Assembly (NCBI RefSeq): GCF_024169515.1
Contig: NZ_JAMKCQ010000001.1
Location: 1,426,001 to 1,490,000 of the forward strand
Source: Erwinia aphidicola
GTDB lineage: Bacteria; Pseudomonadota; Gammaproteobacteria; Enterobacterales; Enterobacteriaceae
Reading direction: 5' to 3'
Length of the DNA stretch: 64,000 nucleotides
Shown here: positions 9,722-19,417 of the stretch, piece after piece
Layout: every line of letters starts with the position of its first letter
Numbering within the stretch: the first letter of the stretch is position 1
Position numbers and translations under genes: made by a program
The notes under the pieces: model-generated
The model's database searches: none
Told to the model about the DNA's origin: nothing
Seen by the model: the letters and a program-made list of their open reading frames with translations, nothing else

Positions 9722-11038
9722 CTAACGGGTTTGCTGTTCGAAACGGCGCAGCAGTTCGTTACCGCGCTTCACGGCGCTATCCAGTGCCGCCTGCGGTGAC
9801 TGCTTCCCGGTCCATACGCCTTCCAGCTCTTCGTCGACGATGGTACGGATCTGCGGCATATTGCCGAGGCGCATTCCTTTGGTAAACGGCAGCGGATCTT
9901 TGTTCAGCATCTGGCGGGTGGCGATATCCGCGCCCGGGTTTTTGTCGTAGAAGCCCTGCTGTTTGGTCAGCTCATAAGCGGCAGTGGTGATAGGCAGGTA
10001 ACCGGTTTTCTGGTGCCATTCGGCGGCAATGTCTGGTTTTGCCAGGAACTGCATAAACTCAGCCACGCCCTTGTAGGTATCGGCATCTTTGCCTTTCATC
10101 ACCCACAGGCTGGCACCGCCGATGATGGCGTTCTGCGGCGCGTTCGGCACGGTCTCGTCATACGGCATCATGCCAACGCCGAAGTTGAATTTGGCGTATT
10201 TGCGAATGTCGGCCAGCGAGCCGGAAGAGGCGGTGGTGATGCCGCAGTCGCCGTTATAGAACTTGGCGGTTGGCTCATCTTTACGCCCGAAGTAGGTGAA
10301 ATCGCCCTTTTTGTTGAGATCTTCCAGCATCTGGATGTGGCGCACCTGCACCGGCTTATTGAACTCCAGTACCGCGTCGGTGCCGTCGAAGCCGTTATTT
10401 TTGCTGGCGACCGGCAGGCCGTGCCAGGCGCTGAAGTTCTCAATCTGGATCCAGCCCTGCCAGCCGCTGGCATAGCCGCAGCTCATGCCCGCTTTACGCA
10501 GGGCGGCGGTATCTTTCGCCAGCTCCTGCCAGGTTTTTGGCGGCTGCTCCGGGTCCAGTCCGGCTTTTTTAAACGCATCTTTGTTGTAGTACAGCACCGG
10601 GGTGGAGCTGTTAAACGGCTGGGAGATCAGCTGACCTTTTGCGTCGCTGTAGTAACCTGCCACTGCCGGAACGAACTGCTGCGCATCCATCGCGATCCCG
10701 GCCGTTTTAAACACTTCATTCACCGGCACGATCGCCTTTGACGCCATCATGGTTGCCGTACCGACTTCATACACCTGCAAAATCGCCGGCGCTTTACCGG
10801 TGCGCACCGCAGCAATCCCGGCGGCCAGGCTCTGCTCGTAGTTGCCTTTATAGGTCGGCACGATTTTGTAATCGGGGTGTTCAGCGTTGAAGCGCGTCGC
10901 CAGCGAGTTCACTTCCACCCCCAGCTCGCCTTCCATGGAGTGCCAGAAAGGGATTTCGGTGACGGCCAGCGCATTGGCGCTCAGAGTCAGTCCCAGTACC
11001 ACGCTTACTGCGTTACGGCGAAATACGAATGATGACAT
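9722..11038 (-). CDS. ugpB: Periplasmic sn-glycerol-3-phosphate-binding protein
   Basis: The 438-residue solute-binding protein (family 1) has a signal peptide of about 25 residues ([13 protein letters not shown]). Substrate-pocket stretches such as [23 protein letters not shown] and [18 protein letters not shown] agree with E. coli UgpB. It delivers glycerol 3-phosphate or glycerophosphocholine to UgpAEC. It is the first gene of ugpBAECQ, with a Pho-box-like array about 80-130 bp upstream. Confidence 0.97.
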   Translation of the reverse strand: MSSFVFRRNAVSVVLGLTLSANALAVTEIPFWHSMEGELGVEVNSLATRFNAEHPDYKIVPTYKGNYEQSLAAGIAAVRTGKAPAILQVYEVGTATMMASKAIVPVNEVFKTAGIAMDAQQFVPAVAGYYSDAKGQLISQPFNSSTPVLYYNKDAFKKAGLDPEQPPKTWQELAKDTAALRKAGMSCGYASGWQGWIQIENFSAWHGLPVASKNNGFDGTDAVLEFNKPVQVRHIQMLEDLNKKGDFTYFGRKDEPTAKFYNGDCGITTASSGSLADIRKYAKFNFGVGMMPYDETVPNAPQNAIIGGASLWVMKGKDADTYKGVAEFMQFLAKPDIAAEWHQKTGYLPITTAAYELTKQQGFYDKNPGADIATRQMLNKDPLPFTKGMRLGNMPQIRTIVDEELEGVWTGKQSPQAALDSAVKRGNELLRRFEQQTR

Positions 11039-11116
11039 GTCGATTACCTGTGCCCGGTGTTGTAAAGCGCGCTATCGCGCATTGTTGTAGTCGGGAGGTA
11101 ACATGACACGCAAAAA

Positions 11117-11167
11117 TGACAGAAAAATAACGGCGTTATGACGAAGGGGTGACAGAATCGTGACGAC
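11117..11167 (-). promoter_or_regulatory. Pho-box array upstream of ugpB
   Basis: On the plus strand TGAC occurs at 11117, 11139, 11150 and 11161, with TAAC at 11128, so five GTCA-type elements on the ugpB strand are spaced exactly 11 bp. PhoB recognises 11-bp direct repeats with CTGTCAT-type units. The array lies upstream of ugpB, whose E. coli counterpart is a Pho regulon member. The spacing is seen directly; PhoB binding is inferred. Confidence 0.7.
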
Positions 11168-11175
11168 CCGATCAT

Positions 11176-11252
11176 TGTAGGGGCGGACCCTCTGTTTCGG
11201 TCCGCCCGTTATATCCTACGCGGGCCGACCGAAAAAAATGGTCGGCCCCTAC
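11176..11252. repeat. Double palindrome between ugpB and livF
   Basis: A GGGGCGGACC / GGTCCGCCC hairpin with a CTCTGTTTC loop is followed by GGGCCGACC / GGTCGGCCC with a GAAAAAAAT loop, then CTAC. This is the same two-hairpin module as elsewhere in the window. It separates the livF 3' end from the ugpB promoter. Confidence 0.75.
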
Positions 11253-11258
11253 GTGACA

Positions 11259-11972
11259 TCATCCGCCCAGATAGGCGCTTCTTACCGCTTCATTCGCCAG
11301 CAGCGCAGCACCGCTATCTTCCAGCACCACGTGACCGTTTTCGAGCACATAGCCACGGTCGGCCAGCTTGAGCGCCTGGTTGGCATTCTGCTCGACGAGG
11401 AAAATCGTCATGCCTTCCTGACGCAGCTGCTCAATGGTGTCGAAGATCTGCTGGATGATAATCGGGGCCAGGCCGAGCGACGGCTCATCCAGCAGCAGCA
11501 GGCGCGGCTGGCTCATCAGCGCACGGCCAATCGCCAGCATCTGCTGCTCGCCACCGGACATGGTGCCGGCGCGCTGCACGCGGCGCTCATACAGGCGCGG
11601 GAACAGCTCGTACACGCGCTTGATACGCTGCTGATACTGCTGGCGCTCGGCAAAGAAGCCGCCCATCGCCAGGTTCTCCTCTACCGACATGCGCGAGAAG
11701 ACGCGGCGGCCCTCCGGCACGATGGCAATCGCTTCACGCATAATACGCGCCGTCTGCCAGTCGGTGATCGCCTTGCCGTCGAAGACAATCGAGCCTTCGC
11801 TGGCGCGAGGTTCACCGCACAGCGTGCCGAGGATGGTGGTTTTACCCGCGCCGTTGGCACCAATCAGCGTAACGATTTCGCCCTGATTGATGTGCAGACT
11901 GACGTTGTGCAGCGCCTGGATTTTACCGTAGTGCGCACTGACGTTATTCAGGGATAGCATAGCCTGAGTCAT
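11259..11972 (-). CDS. livF: Branched-chain amino acid ABC transporter ATP-binding protein LivF
   Basis: This 237-residue ATPase carries Walker A GANGAGKTT near residues 38-46, the signature MSGGEQQ near 138 and Walker B LLLLDEPSLGLAP. It matches E. coli LivF along its length (INQGEIVTLIG, MAGGFF-like segment, SAYLGG end). With LivG it powers uptake of leucine, isoleucine and valine. It is the last gene of the livHMGF run. Confidence 0.97.
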   Translation of the reverse strand: MTQAMLSLNNVSAHYGKIQALHNVSLHINQGEIVTLIGANGAGKTTILGTLCGEPRASEGSIVFDGKAITDWQTARIMREAIAIVPEGRRVFSRMSVEENLAMGGFFAERQQYQQRIKRVYELFPRLYERRVQRAGTMSGGEQQMLAIGRALMSQPRLLLLDEPSLGLAPIIIQQIFDTIEQLRQEGMTIFLVEQNANQALKLADRGYVLENGHVVLEDSGAALLANEAVRSAYLGG

Positions 11973-11973
11973 G

Positions 11974-12741
11974 TTACGCCTCCCCCAGGTAAGCGCGGAT
12001 CACATCCGGGTTGTTGCGGATCTCGTCTGGCGTGCCGTTTGCCAACGGCGTACCCTGATTGACCACGTAAATGCGGTCGGAAATGCCCATTACCAGTTTC
12101 ATATCGTGCTCAATCAACAGTACCGAGACGTTGTGCTGACTGCGCAGCTCGGCGATCAGTTCATCCAGCTCGTGCGTCTCTTTCGGGTTCAGACCGGCTG
12201 CCGGTTCATCCAGCATCAGGATTTCCGGGCGGGTCACCATGCAGCGGGCGATCTCCAGGCGGCGCTGCTGGCCATAGGCAAGATTACCCGCCTGGCGATT
12301 GGCCAGGGAGAGCAGGCCGACGCGTTCCAGCCAGGTTGCCGCACGATCCAGCGCTTCGCTTTCCGCTTTACGGAAGGCCGGGGTTTTCAGCAGGCCGGAG
12401 AAGACGCCGCTTTTCAGGTGCTGATGCTGGGCCACCAGCAGGTTCTCAATCACCGTCATTTCGCGGAACAGGCGCACGTGCTGGAAAGTACGCACAATGC
12501 CCATACGCGCAATCTTCTGCCCCGGCAGGCCCGCCAGCTGCTGGTCACCCAGCTTGATCGAACCGCCCGTCGGGCGGTAGAAGCCGGTCAGGCAGTTAAA
12601 CACCGTGGTTTTCCCGGCACCGTTAGGGCCAATCAGGGAGACAATCTCCTGCGGGCGCAGCTCCAGTTCAACATTGTTGACCGCCAGCAGGCCGCCGAAG
12701 CGCATCATCAGGCCATTGACTGCTAACAAAGGCTGAGTCAT
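11974..12741 (-). CDS. livG: Branched-chain amino acid ABC transporter ATP-binding protein LivG
   Basis: The 255-residue ATPase has Walker [10 protein letters not shown], the signature-like [13 protein letters not shown] typical of LivG, and Walker [14 protein letters not shown]. It pairs with LivF. The start overlaps the livM stop (ATGA), and livF starts 1 bp after its stop. Confidence 0.97.
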   Translation of the reverse strand: MTQPLLAVNGLMMRFGGLLAVNNVELELRPQEIVSLIGPNGAGKTTVFNCLTGFYRPTGGSIKLGDQQLAGLPGQKIARMGIVRTFQHVRLFREMTVIENLLVAQHQHLKSGVFSGLLKTPAFRKAESEALDRAATWLERVGLLSLANRQAGNLAYGQQRRLEIARCMVTRPEILMLDEPAAGLNPKETHELDELIAELRSQHNVSVLLIEHDMKLVMGISDRIYVVNQGTPLANGTPDEIRNNPDVIRAYLGEA

Positions 12742-14008
12742 GCCTGCTCTCCTTTTTCTACGCTTTTCAACTTCAGATGCGGGCGCTTCATCGGCAGTAA
12801 GCCCTGCGGGCGCCAGATCATCATCAATACCATTAAGCCACCGAGCACCAGCATGCTGTATTCGTTCAAATCGCGCATCAGCTCACGCGACACCACCAGC
12901 AGGATAGCGGCGAGGATCACTGCAAACTGCGACCCCATTCCGCCCAGCACCACAATCGCCAGCACAAACGCCGATTCGGCAAAGGTGAAGGATTCCGGGC
13001 TGACAAAGCCCTGGCGCGCGGCGAACAGGCAGCCGGCAAAACCGGCAAACGCGGCGCTGATGGTGAAAGCGGTCAGCTTGATGCGCGTCGGGCTGAGGCC
13101 CAGCGAGCGGCAGGCGATCTCATCTTCACGCAGCGCTTCCCACGCGCGGCCCAGCGGCATGCGCAGCAGGCGGTTAATCACAAACAGGGTGATCACCACC
13201 AGCAGCAGCGCCACCAGGTAGAGGAAAATAATACGGTCGCTTGGGTCATACTTCAGCCCGAAGAAGTCGTGGAAGGTGCCCCAACCGCCGTCGCGCACGC
13301 TGCGGCCAAACTCCAGGCCAAAGAAGGTCGGTTTTGGGATCTGGCTGATACCGTTCGGGCCACCGGTGATTTCGGTGTTGTTCAGCAGCAGGATACGCAC
13401 GATCTCGCCGAAGCCGAGCGTGACAATCGCCAGGTAGTCTCCGCGCAGGCGCAGCACCGGGAAGCCGAGCAGCAGGCCAAACGCCGCCGCCACCAGGCCC
13501 GCCAGCGGCAGGCTCTGCCAGAAGCCGAGGCCGTAATAGTGGTTGAGCAGCGCGAAGGTATAGGCGCCGATGGCGTAGAAGCCGCCGTAACCCAGCACCA
13601 GCAGGCCGGACAGGCCGACGACCACGTTGAGGCCGAGGCCCAGCATCACGTAGATCAGCGTCAGGGTAGCGATATCCACCGTGCCGCGTGAAACCAGAAA
13701 TGGCCACACCGCCGCGGCGACGATCAGCACCAGCAGGAACAGCTTCTGCTTAACGGTTGAGCCATCAATGCCCGGCAGCACAAATGCCGGGCCGGAGACT
13801 TTTTTCAGGCCGCTGGTCAGCAGCGGGCGCAGCAGCTGGAACAGGAACACCACGCCGCAGCCGAGCGCAATCCAGTTCCAGCGCACGCTTCCGGCGTTGT
13901 TCACCACCAGATGCGTGCCGTCGAGATTCAGGCGCATCCCCATAAAGAACGCCGCCAGCACCAGCAACATCAGCGAGGAAACGAGGGCGTTAAGCAGGTT
14001 GAGCTTCT

Positions 14009-14012
<4 letters not shown>
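12738..14012 (-). CDS. livM: Branched-chain amino acid ABC transporter permease LivM
   Basis: The 424-residue inner-membrane permease has an N-terminal extension with two or three hydrophobic segments before the core BPD-transp domain, as in E. coli LivM. Core segments include [27 protein letters not shown] and the coupling loop [19 protein letters not shown]. It overlaps both neighbours by four bases. Confidence 0.96.
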
Positions 14013-14935
<923 letters not shown>

Positions 14936-14973
14936 ACCTTAATACCTTACGAATCAACCCACACTGAAGACAA

Positions 14974-15002
14974 TGACGCCTGGCATACATCACCAGGCGT
15001 CA
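14974..15002 (-). terminator. Intercistronic hairpin between the binding-protein gene and livH
   Basis: A perfect 10-bp stem (TGACGCCTGG / CCAGGCGTCA) has a 9-base loop. On the minus strand it is followed only by TTGTC, so it is a weak terminator or an mRNA-stabilising hairpin. Either would yield more binding protein than transporter. Confidence 0.65.
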
Positions 15003-15020
15003 TTATCCCAAAAGCCCGAT

Positions 15021-16136
15021 TTATTTAACGGCGGTTGATGAACCATCAGCGTGCCATTTAAATACGCCGAACTCGAAGCCTTTCAGGTCGCCCTTCTGAT
15101 CCCAGCTCAGGTCACCCATTACGGTTGGCACCGGCGCACCCTCTTTCAGGTTTTTAACGATAGCGTCTGGCTCTTCACTTTTGCTGCGCTCCATGCCCGC
15201 GGCCAGGGATTGCAGTGCGGCATAGGTAGTCCAGACGAAGGGACCGGTTGCATCCTGTTTTTTCGCTTTCAGCGCGTCAACCACCGGTTTGTTAGCCGGG
15301 ACCTGGTCGTAGCGTTTTGGCAGCGTCACCAGCATGCCTTCAGAGGCTGCACCGGCAATATTAGACAGAGAAGCGTTGCCTACGCCTTCAGGACCCATGA
15401 ACTGCGTTTTCAGACCGGCCGCACGCGCCTGGCGCAGGATCTGGCCCATTTCCGGGTGGTAGCCACCGAAGTAGACAAAGTCGACGTTCTCTTTCTTCAG
15501 GCGAGCCACCAGGGTAGAGAAGTCTTTATCACCCGCGGTGATCCCTTCAAACATCACCACGTTGCCGCCGCCTTTTTTCAGGCTCTCCTGCACGGAGCGC
15601 GCCAGGCCTTCACCGTACTGCTGCTTGTCGTGGATCACGGCGATGCGCTGGGGTTTCACTTCATTCAGAATGTATTTTGCCGCAGTCGGGCCCTGGTCAG
15701 AGTCGAGGCCAGTGGTGCGCATAATCAGCTTGTAGCCGCGGGAAGTCAGGTCAGGAGCCGTTGCTGCTGGCGTAATCATCAGCACGCCTTCATCTTCATA
15801 GATGTCGGAAGCGGGCTGAGTCGAAGAGGAGCACAGGTGGCCGATCACGTAACGGATGCCGTCGTTGATCACTTTGTTAGCAACCGCAACCGCCTGTTTT
15901 GGATCGCACACGTCGTCATATTTCACCGCGACCAGCTTGTCGCCGTTAATGCCGCCTTTGGCGTTAATGTCTGCGATCGCCTGCTGAGCGCCGGTCCACT
16001 GCATATCACCGTACTGGGCAACCGGGCCGGACATGGCGCCAACTACCGCGACTTTAATATCTTTTGCTACTGCTGCACCGCTCATTGCCAGAGCCATACA
16101 GCCAGCTAACAGCGCTTTACCTTTACTGATCTTCAT
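15021..16136 (-). CDS. livK: Periplasmic branched-chain amino acid-binding protein (LivJ/LivK type)
   Basis: The 371-residue protein has a 24-residue signal peptide ([16 protein letters not shown]). It is a type I periplasmic binding protein with [36 protein letters not shown] and [19 protein letters not shown]. The N-terminus (KGKALLAGC) resembles E. coli LivJ. The VTLPKRYDQ segment and the end, WHADGSSTA, resemble LivK. The gene occupies the livK position, directly before livH, and no second binding-protein gene is present before rpoH. It probably serves all branched-chain amino acids. Confidence 0.93.
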   Translation of the reverse strand: MKISKGKALLAGCMALAMSGAAVAKDIKVAVVGAMSGPVAQYGDMQWTGAQQAIADINAKGGINGDKLVAVKYDDVCDPKQAVAVANKVINDGIRYVIGHLCSSSTQPASDIYEDEGVLMITPAATAPDLTSRGYKLIMRTTGLDSDQGPTAAKYILNEVKPQRIAVIHDKQQYGEGLARSVQESLKKGGGNVVMFEGITAGDKDFSTLVARLKKENVDFVYFGGYHPEMGQILRQARAAGLKTQFMGPEGVGNASLSNIAGAASEGMLVTLPKRYDQVPANKPVVDALKAKKQDATGPFVWTTYAALQSLAAGMERSKSEEPDAIVKNLKEGAPVPTVMGDLSWDQKGDLKGFEFGVFKWHADGSSTAVK

Positions 16137-16526
16137 CCTGACTACCCCATCTGTTGTGATTGCTTGCTATTTATTTGTCGGTGAATAGCGATAAACGCTT
16201 TGCCTTTGAACGAGTTAGCATAATTCCCGACAGTTTTTATCAATAAGGCTTTAATTTTCAGGTTATTAAACAGGAATATTCTGCTGTAAATCAACTGACA
16301 GATTCAGTAAATAGCGGGTGCCGCAGGACAATCCACTAACAGCAACGGTGGCAAATTCGCCAACTAGCCAGCGCATTATGCTGGCTTTCTGCGCAGAGAA
16401 TAACGGTTTACTCGGTAAACCATTTGAAACGCCCGCACATCGCCTCGTTTTCGTACAGAAAAACTAACACGCTATAGTATGGTCAACTTCGCTACAATAT
16501 GCCTTTCTCATGACCGGGTTATTCTG
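16137..16526. other. Divergent regulatory region livK / panM
   Basis: This 390-bp spacer separates two divergent genes. It is AT-rich for the first 200 bases from livK. It contains two short perfect inverted repeats: AGCCAGC/GCTGGCT at 16366-16386 and GGTTTAC/GTAAACC at 16405-16421 with a 3-base spacer. Lrp or leucine-responsive control is expected from E. coli livK, but no binding site can be assigned. No further gene is seen. Confidence 0.5.
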
Positions 16527-16916
16527 ATGAAACTGACTATCATCCGCCTGCAACAGTTGTCTGAGCAGGATCGCAGCGACATAAAAAAAATCTGGCCGCA
16601 GGCGAATATCGCGGCGCTGGAAAGCGAACTGAATGAGGTAAAGCAGCTGTACGCGGCGCGTTTTAACGATCGTCTGCTGGCGGCAGTGCGCGTGACCCTC
16701 AGCGGCAGCGCAGGAGAGATGCAGCAGCTTGAGGTACGCGAGGTGACGCGGCGGCGCGGGGTGGGTCTCTATCTGGTGCAGGAAGTGATGGCGCAGAACC
16801 CGCAGGTTACGCAGTGGGTAATGAGTCAGGATGGCAGTTCAGCGCAGCAGGTGATAGCCGCGTTTATGCAGGCAGCGGGATTTAATCGACAAGCTAATAG
16901 ATGGATAAAGATGTAA
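16527..16916 (+). CDS. panM: PanD maturation factor / GNAT-fold protein PanM
   Basis: ATG 16527 gives MKLTIIRLQQLSEQDR, aligned with E. coli PanM (YhhK); an upstream in-frame ATG at 16479 is not conserved. The 129-residue protein keeps the acetyl-CoA loop REVTRRRGVGLYLVQEV near residues 73-89. PanM binds the aspartate decarboxylase proenzyme PanD and promotes its self-cleavage, linking CoA level to beta-alanine supply. The position beside the liv genes is as in E. coli. Confidence 0.93.
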   Translation: MKLTIIRLQQLSEQDRSDIKKIWPQANIAALESELNEVKQLYAARFNDRLLAAVRVTLSGSAGEMQQLEVREVTRRRGVGLYLVQEVMAQNPQVTQWVMSQDGSSAQQVIAAFMQAAGFNRQANRWIKM

Positions 16917-16938
16917 AAAAGGGGCCCTGCAAGGGCCC
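16915..16938 (-). terminator. Rho-independent terminator of the AzlCD-desaturase operon
   Basis: A perfect 6-bp stem, GGGCCC/GGGCCC with loop TGCAA (16922-16938), is followed on the minus strand by a run of T (A-run 16915-16920 on plus). It lies 34 bp after the small minus-strand gene and abuts the panM stop, so it may act in both directions. Confidence 0.85.
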
Positions 16939-16971
16939 AAAACAATACAACGCCAGGGAAAGGAAAGAGGG

Positions 16972-17118
16972 TTATTCCCTCTCAGGCATTTCCGCCCGCT
17001 CTTCAGGCGCAGACTCTTTCTCTTTGCGCATCGGTTGAGGGTGAAGATGAGCAAATCGCCGGACATCCTCCTGCGCCATCTCGGCCCGGAACGGGTTATG
17101 CAGCCTTTCGATATCCAT
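16972..17118 (-). CDS. 48-residue charged protein, last gene of the AzlCD-desaturase operon
   Basis: The start ATG (17118-17116) overlaps the desaturase stop as TAATG, the usual sign of translational coupling. The stop is at 16974-16972, before a strong terminator. The product begins MDIERLHNPFRAEMAQEDV and ends in a Lys/Glu/Arg-rich tail. It has no membrane segment, Cys or signal peptide. No family was recognised. Its precise fit between the desaturase stop and the terminator argues that it is real. It could be an assembly or partner protein for the enzyme; this is inference. Confidence 0.65.
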   Translation of the reverse strand: MDIERLHNPFRAEMAQEDVRRFAHLHPQPMRKEKESAPEERAEMPERE

Positions 17119-18284
17119 TAATTAAGCCGGTACGCCAGATTTACGGTTTTAACTGAACCCATCTCGCTCAATTTAATAAAAACGTAATGCAACGCGTGCT
17201 GAGTACCCCAAATATCGATGTAGTCATTACGATCTTCTGCTGCTAACTTCAGCTGATGTTTTTCCCGTAGCCGGGCATAGTCATACCATTGCCGCACGCT
17301 GCCAAAACGATGATGCCAGTCGTGGCATACCAGAGAGCCCTGAACGATAAGCATCCGGCACGGCAAATGGAAAAACAGATGGGTGAATGTCCAACGTATC
17401 CAGTCTGCGGTAAAGCGTAAGGAAAAATCTGGCGGACAGGCACTCCCGCAAAATCTGCCCAGACAATTTTTAATATGACTGTCGCGCACGCTTTCGCCCT
17501 GTTGACGTAAACACCAGGTATGTTCAGTTAAAAGATGCAGCAGAGAAGCAATTTGATAAACCAACACGTAGGGAATAACAATATTCAACAAGAAGAACCC
17601 GTACCCATAAGTTAACGCCAGCCAGATTAGCACTCCCCACCAGCAAAGGGACATTGCTCGTCGCCAGATCGGCAAATTTACCAGGTTGGATTTCAGCCGA
17701 CCATAAAGAAACGTCAGATAAAATTTCGGGCTCAGCAAAGTCAACAACAGATTGATATATTGCTGCCTGACTTTTATACCCGGTTTGAAACCCAACTGAT
17801 AAATTGCCGCTAAGTCGCGGTCCTCAAACGTTGAGAATGCCGCCCCATGATGCTCATAAACATGAAACTGACGATAGGAATCATAAGGCTGAACGATCAA
17901 AATCGTTGATAATATTTCACACAGGATCCTGTTGGCCCGCTGGCTGTTAAACAGATGCCCATGCACCCCATGGTGGATAATCGTTGCCACAATATATCTG
18001 GCACCCGAAGCTGCAAATAAGATGCCCGTCATGTAGATGACGCTCTTCACAAGCAGCGACAGGCTGCCAAACCAGGCCAGTGACGTCATGATACTCCCCA
18101 CTATCATCCACGACAGGGACCAACAGATCATCTCAACAGAATGGGATTGCCATAGCTGTGGACGGCCATCAATCTCTTTCCCCGTCAACCAAGTCCAGAC
18201 GCCCTGAAAAGGAAGGATGCGGTAAGAATCTCGCATCTGTACAGAGTGCGTAGAACGACAAAAATTCCTTTTATTGAGTGTCAT
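17118..18284 (-). CDS. Membrane di-iron fatty-acid-desaturase-like enzyme, substrate unknown
   Basis: ATG 18284 overlaps the azlD stop (ATGA) and follows GGAG by 6 bp, so this start is preferred over 18323. The 388-residue protein shows the histidine boxes of membrane desaturases/hydroxylases: HHGVHGH at residues 104-110, HVYEHH at 141-146, HLLTEH at 250-255 and HDWHH at 321-325. Hydrophobic segments lie at about 50-98 and 205-250. The family uses a di-iron centre and O2 to desaturate or hydroxylate. Members act on fatty acids, and the related RtxC acts on an amino-acid-like compound in rhizobitoxine synthesis. Coupling to an amino-acid exporter hints at a small amino-acid-like substrate. The gene looks more AT-rich than the liv genes. 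Confidence 0.8.
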   Translation of the reverse strand: MTLNKRNFCRSTHSVQMRDSYRILPFQGVWTWLTGKEIDGRPQLWQSHSVEMICWSLSWMIVGSIMTSLAWFGSLSLLVKSVIYMTGILFAASGARYIVATIIHHGVHGHLFNSQRANRILCEILSTILIVQPYDSYRQFHVYEHHGAAFSTFEDRDLAAIYQLGFKPGIKVRQQYINLLLTLLSPKFYLTFLYGRLKSNLVNLPIWRRAMSLCWWGVLIWLALTYGYGFFLLNIVIPYVLVYQIASLLHLLTEHTWCLRQQGESVRDSHIKNCLGRFCGSACPPDFSLRFTADWIRWTFTHLFFHLPCRMLIVQGSLVCHDWHHRFGSVRQWYDYARLREKHQLKLAAEDRNDYIDIWGTQHALHYVFIKLSEMGSVKTVNLAYRLN

Positions 18285-18595
18285 ACGATGCTCCAAGAAA
18301 TGAGATAAAATACGGAAAGACATAGCAGGACTGACAAAATCATATTTCGCACAAAGAGGGCAATGACAATTCCTGCCATCGCTCCATATAAATAAGGATT
18401 GGAGGTGAGCGCCCTTATTTCGCCATCGTTAAGCAGAATAATCGGCCCACATATTGCCGTTAGCAGGCAGGGCGCTGAATATTTCAATGCTTCACGTACT
18501 AACGAGGGCAAGCGCACAGGCACCCTCGGTTCCAAAAAGACGTAGCGGTTAAAAAACACCACGGCAGCCAGAGTGAATAACAGTATCCAGCTCAT
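18281..18595 (-). CDS. AzlD-family branched-chain amino acid exporter small subunit
   Basis: ATG 18595 overlaps the azlC stop (ATGA) and is preceded by AGAGGAGA, so it is preferred to the upstream in-frame ATG. The product is 104 residues with about four hydrophobic segments (WILLFTLAAVVFFNRYVFLEPRV; APCLLTAICGPIILL; YGAMAGIVIALFV; LSVLLCLSVFYLI). The FNRYVFLEPRVP region is typical of AzlD. With AzlC it forms an exporter related to YgaZH of E. coli, which exports valine. Substrate here is unproven. Confidence 0.85.
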   Translation of the reverse strand: MSWILLFTLAAVVFFNRYVFLEPRVPVRLPSLVREALKYSAPCLLTAICGPIILLNDGEIRALTSNPYLYGAMAGIVIALFVRNMILSVLLCLSVFYLISWSIV

Positions 18596-19320
18596 GCTTC
18601 TCCTCTCGTCAGGCGGGCATATATTACTGAGCACAACATGCCGCTCAGCCCGGCAATGACAATTGCCCCTTCAATCTGAAACACGCTAAGTATCATCGAT
18701 AACAGCAGGGAAACCAGCACCCCGCATAACACGCTGAGATTTTTAATCATCGGCACGACAATGGTAATAAAAGTGGCCACGATGGAGAAGTCGAGGTGAT
18801 AACGCTGTAAATCAGGAACAGACGAAGCCATGAAAATGCCCAGCAGGCTAAAAAGATTCCAGCAGAGGTAAAAGGTCAGCCCAGCACCGATCAGATAGCC
18901 CGGCGTTAACGCCACCTGCTGTTTTTCAGCGCAGCTCAACGCGAACAGCTCGTCAGTTAATAAGAAACCTATCGGTAATCGATAACGTTTCAGAAAAAAT
19001 GACACCGTTTCTCGTAACGTCAGACCGTAAAGAAAATGCTGTGAGGTGATAAAAAATACGGAGAGGATAATGGTAGGAATGCTCGCCCCGGAAAGCAGTA
19101 GCCCCAGTGTGACGAGCTGTGCCGCGCCAGCAAAAACAACCGCTGACATAGCAATACTTTGCGGCATTGTCAGCCCTGACTGCACCGCCATCGATCCCGC
19201 CAGGACTCCCCATGGGACCACGGAAAGGCAAAGTGGCAGCATGTTAACCACGCCACGAAAGAATCCGCTGTTGCTCCGCATGCTGGTATCAGCAAATGAT
19301 TTGCAGGGCGATGTCTCCAT
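18592..19320 (-). CDS. AzlC-family branched-chain amino acid exporter large subunit
   Basis: The 242-residue membrane protein has the AzlC hallmarks: a PLCLSVVPWGVLAGSMAVQSGL segment, the FAGAAQLVTLGLL motif near residue 65 and an LTDELFALS motif. About seven hydrophobic segments are visible. It starts at ATG 19320, 97 bp after the AraC gene, with an internal alternative at 19281. It is the first of four genes that overlap stop-to-start, so AzlC, AzlD, the desaturase and the small protein are made together. Confidence 0.88.
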   Translation of the reverse strand: METSPCKSFADTSMRSNSGFFRGVVNMLPLCLSVVPWGVLAGSMAVQSGLTMPQSIAMSAVVFAGAAQLVTLGLLLSGASIPTIILSVFFITSQHFLYGLTLRETVSFFLKRYRLPIGFLLTDELFALSCAEKQQVALTPGYLIGAGLTFYLCWNLFSLLGIFMASSVPDLQRYHLDFSIVATFITIVVPMIKNLSVLCGVLVSLLLSMILSVFQIEGAIVIAGLSGMLCSVIYARLTRGEA

Positions 19321-19417
19321 TTTTACCCATTCCGCTCTCTACGAATTACGTGGCGTCAGGTTAGAGAAACGGGTAATTAAAATATTGAACAAAATTGCCG
19401 GGAGGAGAGAGACCAAA

